Part shown: one piece after another, positions 60,706 through 64,000 of the stretch
Numbering within the stretch: the stretch's first letter is position 1
How the letters are laid out: each line of letters opens with the position of its first letter
Position numbers and translations under genes: made by a program
Origin: Cupriavidus basilensis
GTDB lineage: Bacteria > Pseudomonadota > Gammaproteobacteria > Burkholderiales > Burkholderiaceae
Reading direction: 5' to 3'
DNA length: 64,000 bases
Assembly (NCBI RefSeq): GCF_000832305.1
Contig: NZ_CP010537.1
Span: 1,736,001 to 1,800,000 of the forward strand
Notes under the pieces: generated by a model
The model's database searches: none
Seen by the model: the letters and a program-made list of their open reading frames with translations, nothing else
What the model was told of the DNA's origin: nothing

Positions 60706-61718
60706 GCGCCGTTGACGGGGTACCGAATCGCGCGATCGCGCGGCGCACTCATTTGCCCGACGGGCGCTGGCGCGTTGGCGAGATCGTGTTCTGGCTGGTG
60801 CCGGTGGCGGTGATCTTCTTGCTGCCCGGCTACCTGATCCTTGGCAGCCAGGTGCTGATCACCGGGCTCTTCGCGCTGTCGCTGGACTTGCTGCTGGGCT
60901 ACGCCGGGATCGTCTCGCTGGGGCATGCGGCCTTCTTCGGCCTGGGCGCTTACACCGCCGGGCTGCTCGCCGCGCATGGCTGGGGCGAGCCGGTCTCGGG
61001 CCTGCTCGCGGCCGGCGCGGTGGCCGGCCTGGCGGGTTGGCTGGCGAGTTTCCTGGTGGTGCGCGGCGGGGACCTGACCCGGCTCATGGTCACGCTGGGC
61101 ATCGGCTTGATGCTGTTCGAGGCGGCCAACAAGGCGGCTTTCCTGACCGGCGGCGTGGATGGCCTGTCGGGCGTCACCATGGCGCCGCTGCTCGGGCTGT
61201 TCGAGTTCGACCTGTTCGGCAAGACCGCCTACCTTTACAGCCTGGTGGTGACGTTCCTGCTGTTCGTGCTGGTGCGCAGGCTGGTGGCTTCTCCCTTCGG
61301 GCTGTCGCTTCGCGGCATGCGCGAGGGCGCGCGCCGCATGCCGGCGCTGGGTGTCGACGTGCCGCGCCGCCTGGGCGCGGTGTTCGCCGTGGCGGCGGCG
61401 CTGGCCGGCATAGCCGGTGGGCTGCTGGCGCAGACGACGCAGTTCGTCGGCATGGATGTGCTGGGCTTCCCGCGCTCGGCCGAACTCCTGGTGATGCTGG
61501 TGCTGGGTGGCGCGGGCCGCTTGTACGGCGCACTGCTCGGGGCGGCCGTGTTCATGATCGCGCAGGATGTGCTGGCAGGCATCAATCCGGTGTACTGGCA
61601 GTTCTGGATTGGCCTGCTGCTGGTGGTGATCGTGCTGTTTGCGCGTGGCGGGCTGATGGGCGCGCTGGATGCCTTGTGCCGCCGCATGCGCCGCAAGCCG
61701 GGAGGAAGGCGGCCATGA
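60702..61718 (+). CDS. livM: Branched-chain amino acid-type ABC permease, LivM
   Basis: A 338-residue membrane protein. GYAGIVSLGHAAFFGLGAYTAGLLA and FAVAAALAGIAGGLLAQTTQFVGMDVLGFPRSAELLVMLVLGGAGRLYG are typical of LivM. A charged 25-residue N-terminus precedes the first helix. It overlaps livH by ATGA and livG by four bases, so translation of the four genes is coupled. Confidence 0.93.
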   Translation: MSAVDGVPNRAIARRTHLPDGRWRVGEIVFWLVPVAVIFLLPGYLILGSQVLITGLFALSLDLLLGYAGIVSLGHAAFFGLGAYTAGLLAAHGWGEPVSGLLAAGAVAGLAGWLASFLVVRGGDLTRLMVTLGIGLMLFEAANKAAFLTGGVDGLSGVTMAPLLGLFEFDLFGKTAYLYSLVVTFLLFVLVRRLVASPFGLSLRGMREGARRMPALGVDVPRRLGAVFAVAAALAGIAGGLLAQTTQFVGMDVLGFPRSAELLVMLVLGGAGRLYGALLGAAVFMIAQDVLAGINPVYWQFWIGLLLVVIVLFARGGLMGALDALCRRMRRKPGGRRP

Positions 61719-62467
61719 CCAGGTTGCTGCGTACCGAGGGGCTGTCCAGGTCCTGGGGCGGGTTTGCCGCCAACAGCGACATCTCCCTGCAGTTTGCACC
61801 GGGCGCCCGCCATGCGCTGATCGGGCCTAACGGCGCCGGCAAGACCACCTTCATCAACCTGCTCACCGGCGCCTTGCCGGCCAGCCGCGGCAGCATCTGG
61901 CTGGGCGACGAGGACATCACGCAATTGCCCCAGTACGCACGGGTGCGGCGCGGCATGACCCGGACCTACCAGATCAACACCTTGTTCCCCGGCCTGACGG
62001 TGCTCGAATCCGTGGTGCTGGCGGTGGCAGAGCGCAGCGGCGCCACCCGGATCTGGCATCGTACCGTGGCTGCGCAGCGGGCACTGGCCGACGAGGCCAT
62101 GGCGGTGCTGGCCAGCCTGCGCCTGGACGCCGAGGCCGATACCGAGACGCGCAGCCTGCCATACGGCAAGCAGCGTCTGCTGGAAATCGCGCTGGCGCTG
62201 GCCACCCGGCCCGCCATCCTGCTGCTGGATGAACCCGCGGCGGGCATTCCGGCCGGGGAGAGCGCCGAGCTGTTCGGCGTGATCGCCGGTTTGCCGCGCG
62301 GCATCACCATCCTGTTTATCGAGCACGACATGGACCTGGTATTCCGCTTTGCTGAGCGCATCACGGTGCTGGTGGGTGGCCGCGTGCTCACCGAGGGCAC
62401 GCCCGCGGAGATCGGCGCCGATCCCCGCGTCAGGGAGGTATACCTCGGGCAGGCTGCCCATGACTGA
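61715..62467 (+). CDS. livG: Branched-chain amino acid-type ABC ATPase, LivG
   Basis: A 250-residue ATPase. Walker A is GPNGAGKTT, the Q-loop area TRTYQINTLFPGLTV, and Walker B AILLLDEPAAGIP; the switch histidine is in LFIEHDMDLVF. The signature reads LPYGKQRLLEIALAL, where many LivG proteins have LSYGQQR; Lys replaces the first Gln. GGAGGAAGGC precedes the ATG. It overlaps livM by four and livF by eight bases. Confidence 0.93.
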   Translation: MTRLLRTEGLSRSWGGFAANSDISLQFAPGARHALIGPNGAGKTTFINLLTGALPASRGSIWLGDEDITQLPQYARVRRGMTRTYQINTLFPGLTVLESVVLAVAERSGATRIWHRTVAAQRALADEAMAVLASLRLDAEADTETRSLPYGKQRLLEIALALATRPAILLLDEPAAGIPAGESAELFGVIAGLPRGITILFIEHDMDLVFRFAERITVLVGGRVLTEGTPAEIGADPRVREVYLGQAAHD

Positions 62468-63161
62468 ACTGCTGCGGGTGCAGGGGCTGAGCGCGGGCTA
62501 TGGCGACGCCGTCGTGCTTGACGGCATCGACCTGGTGCTGGAAGCCGGCGAGAGCCTGGCCTTGCTGGGCCGCAACGGGGTGGGCAAGAGCACGCTGCTG
62601 ATGACGTTGATGGGCCTGACCCGGCAGCGGCGCGGCAGCCTGTCCTGGCGCGGGCGCGACCTGGCGCGGCTGGCGGCGCACCAGCGCGCCGCCGCCGGCC
62701 TGGGATGGGTGCCGCAGGAGCGCTGCATGTTCCCGTCCCTGACCGTGGAGGAACACCTGACGGCGGTGGCGCGTCCGGGCCACTGGCATGTCGCTCGGGT
62801 CTACGAAGTCTTTCCCCGACTGCAGGAACGGCGCGCAAACCTGGGCAACCAGTTGTCGGGGGGAGAACAGCAGATGCTGGCGATTGGCAGGGCGCTCATG
62901 GTAAACCCGGCCCTGCTATTACTCGACGAGCCGATGGAGGGATTGGCGCCTATTATTGTTCAGGAATTGCAGCATGTGATACGCCGCTTGATCGAAGAGG
63001 GCGGCATGGCTGTGATCGTGGTGGAGCAGCACGCTCGCCTGGCGCTTGGCATGACGCGGCGTGCGATGGTGCTCGATCGCGGCAGGGTAGTGTTTGAGTC
63101 GACCAGCGCGGAGCTGCTGGCGGACAAGGCCAGTTTGGACAGGTTGCTGACGGTTGCCTGA
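62460..63161 (+). CDS. livF: Branched-chain amino acid-type ABC ATPase, LivF
   Basis: A 233-residue ATPase. Walker A is GRNGVGKST, signature LSGGEQQMLAIGRAL, Walker B ALLLLDEPMEGLAP and switch histidine in IVVEQHARLAL. These are standard for LivF, which pairs with LivG. It closes the livHMGF run. No binding protein follows on this strand; a LivK-type gene instead lies on the opposite strand 0.7 kb away. Confidence 0.94.
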   Translation: MTELLRVQGLSAGYGDAVVLDGIDLVLEAGESLALLGRNGVGKSTLLMTLMGLTRQRRGSLSWRGRDLARLAAHQRAAAGLGWVPQERCMFPSLTVEEHLTAVARPGHWHVARVYEVFPRLQERRANLGNQLSGGEQQMLAIGRALMVNPALLLLDEPMEGLAPIIVQELQHVIRRLIEEGGMAVIVVEQHARLALGMTRRAMVLDRGRVVFESTSAELLADKASLDRLLTVA

Positions 63162-63287
63162 GCCCAACCCCGGTATGGTCAACCGGCGGCAGGCGATTGG
63201 CGGCGAACGTTGGCGGCCGTTGGCGGCAACGACGCCTTCGGCCATCGGCAGTGCCCATTTTTCGCAGGCGGGTAGTCACGGGGAACT

Positions 63288-63890
63288 ATGGAAACCCATG
63301 AGCAGAACCGGCTCGTCAACGCCTATATCCAGCGTTACAGCCGCTACGACCCGGCCATTGGCCGTCACGAGGTGCGCTCGTTCTGGGTCTGGCAGGCCTG
63401 CGACTGGCTCGGCGTCAACGACCCCGAAGGGTTATGGCGGCTGGTGCTGGAAGTCCTGGCCCGCACCGACAGTCCCCGCGTACTTGGCGCACTTGCCGCC
63501 GGCGAGCTTGAAGACCTGATCGAGTACCACGGCCCGGCCTTCATCGGCCGCATCGAGCAGGAGGCCGCGCGCGACCCGCGCTTTCGCCGCCTGCTGTGCG
63601 GCGTCTGGCGCAGTTCCACGCCCGAGGTCTGGGCGCGCGTGCTGGCCGCCAGCGACAGCAACTTCAACGAAGTGCCGCAGCGCGCGATGTGGATATGCTA
63701 CGACCAGCATGGCGGGGATGCGCAGGGCGCGGCGGCGCAGCCCGATGGCGAGGCTGGCGTGTCTCGCGAGGCCCACAGACAGCCTGCCCGTATCGTGCCA
63801 TCGCCGTCGTGGTTGCCGCAGCGTGAAGGCGCAATGCACGCAGACTCGCCGCCGCATCGCGCCGCCTGGCCTACTTCCCCGGATCCTTGA
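63288..63890 (+). CDS. DUF6869-like protein with C-terminal extension
   Basis: A 200-residue protein. The first 145 residues follow the DUF6869 plan: LVNAYIQRYSRYDPA, WRLVLEVLARTDSPRVLGALAAGELEDLIEYHGPAFIGRIEQEAARDPRFRRLLCGVW. The last 55 residues are Pro/Ser/Ala-rich and unrelated. They run antisense over the end of the downstream LivK-type gene for 20 bp. The function of the family is unknown. The ATG has CACGGGGAACT upstream. Confidence 0.8.
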   Translation: METHEQNRLVNAYIQRYSRYDPAIGRHEVRSFWVWQACDWLGVNDPEGLWRLVLEVLARTDSPRVLGALAAGELEDLIEYHGPAFIGRIEQEAARDPRFRRLLCGVWRSSTPEVWARVLAASDSNFNEVPQRAMWICYDQHGGDAQGAAAQPDGEAGVSREAHRQPARIVPSPSWLPQREGAMHADSPPHRAAWPTSPDP

Positions 63891-64000
63891 CGTTGTCGAA
63901 TTTGTCGAACTCCACGTTGTGGAGCTCGCCGCCAACCTTTTCCACGCGCCGGATATAGACGGTCTGGACCACGTCGCGGGTGTCCGGGTCGATCATGATC
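63871..64000 (-). CDS. LivK-type branched-chain amino acid binding protein, C-terminal part
   Basis: On the minus strand the frame is open from the window edge and ends at the TAG of 63871-63873. The visible 42 residues (IDPDTRDVVQTVYIRRVEKV, then NVEFDKFDNVKDPGK at the end) are the C-terminus of periplasmic LivK-type receptors, which commonly close with VYIR.V....G.L.NVEF...VKDPGK. Most of the gene lies outside the window. It could supply the substrate-binding protein that the livHMGF run lacks, though it is on the other strand. Confidence 0.8.
   Translation of the reverse strand, partial: IMIDPDTRDVVQTVYIRRVEKVGGELHNVEFDKFDNVKDPGK

Overview
The window is high-GC DNA with dense, often overlapping genes on both strands. 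It looks like the accessory or second replicon of a beta-proteobacterium of the Burkholderiaceae, most like Cupriavidus. The genus is inferred from gene content: Bug-type (TctC) periplasmic receptors, AtuA-family genes, DUF6869, a complete valine-degradation operon, squalene-hopene cyclase and many LysR/AraC/IclR regulators. I saw no rRNA, tRNA, CRISPR array, prophage or insertion sequence.

Left part (1-13700). The window opens inside an RraA-like aldolase gene, followed by an enoyl-CoA hydratase-like gene and a hotdog thioesterase. Next is a minus-strand catabolic block: D-serine dehydratase, Bug receptor, D-threonine/3-hydroxy-D-aspartate aldolase and amidase. A LysR regulator diverges from it, and its start codon lies in four tandem 14-bp repeats. 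Then come a TauE/SafE exporter, an AI-2E-type transporter, an orphan MetQ-like protein, a DsbA-type isomerase and a short-chain dehydrogenase.

Middle (13700-34000). This holds an internally shortened TetR regulator, an orphan MlaC, a probable 2-oxoglutarate oxygenase, an SRPBCC protein and a LysE exporter with a divergent LysR. An iron-type PadR regulator with a His-rich leader sits beside its siderophore-interacting reductase; HxlR and AlaC genes follow. The distal valine pathway (acyl-CoA dehydrogenase, mmsA, mmsB, enoyl-CoA hydratase, 3-hydroxyisobutyryl-CoA hydrolase) is one minus-strand operon with a divergent AraC regulator. A palindrome-rich repeat element splits it. A diguanylate cyclase, a LysR and a ModA-like binding protein follow.

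Right part (34000-64000). A TetR regulator is coupled to squalene-hopene cyclase. A six-gene ABC/oxidoreductase cluster resembles sulfonate-sulfur acquisition loci and has a divergent GlxA-type AraC. Then come frmA/fghA for formaldehyde detoxification beside an IclR gene, two back-to-back YcgR/PilZ proteins, and a MarR-GNAT fusion. A Bug/AtuA cluster carries duplicated palindromic operators. Small secreted proteins, an NTP-exchanger-like carrier with a Tat-exported aldo/keto reductase, and a livHMGF transporter cluster follow. The window ends inside a LivK-type binding protein gene on the minus strand.

Three gene remnants (fumarylacetoacetate hydrolase, zinc alcohol dehydrogenase, PobA N-terminus) and the shortened TetR show repeated small-scale gene loss here. 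I did not find a convincing new defence or mobile system. The best unusual signals are small-scale: the start-codon repeats, the duplicated operators, the octamer repeat between the PilZ genes, the chimeric leader ORF before livH, and a 39-codon ORF followed by a strong terminator.
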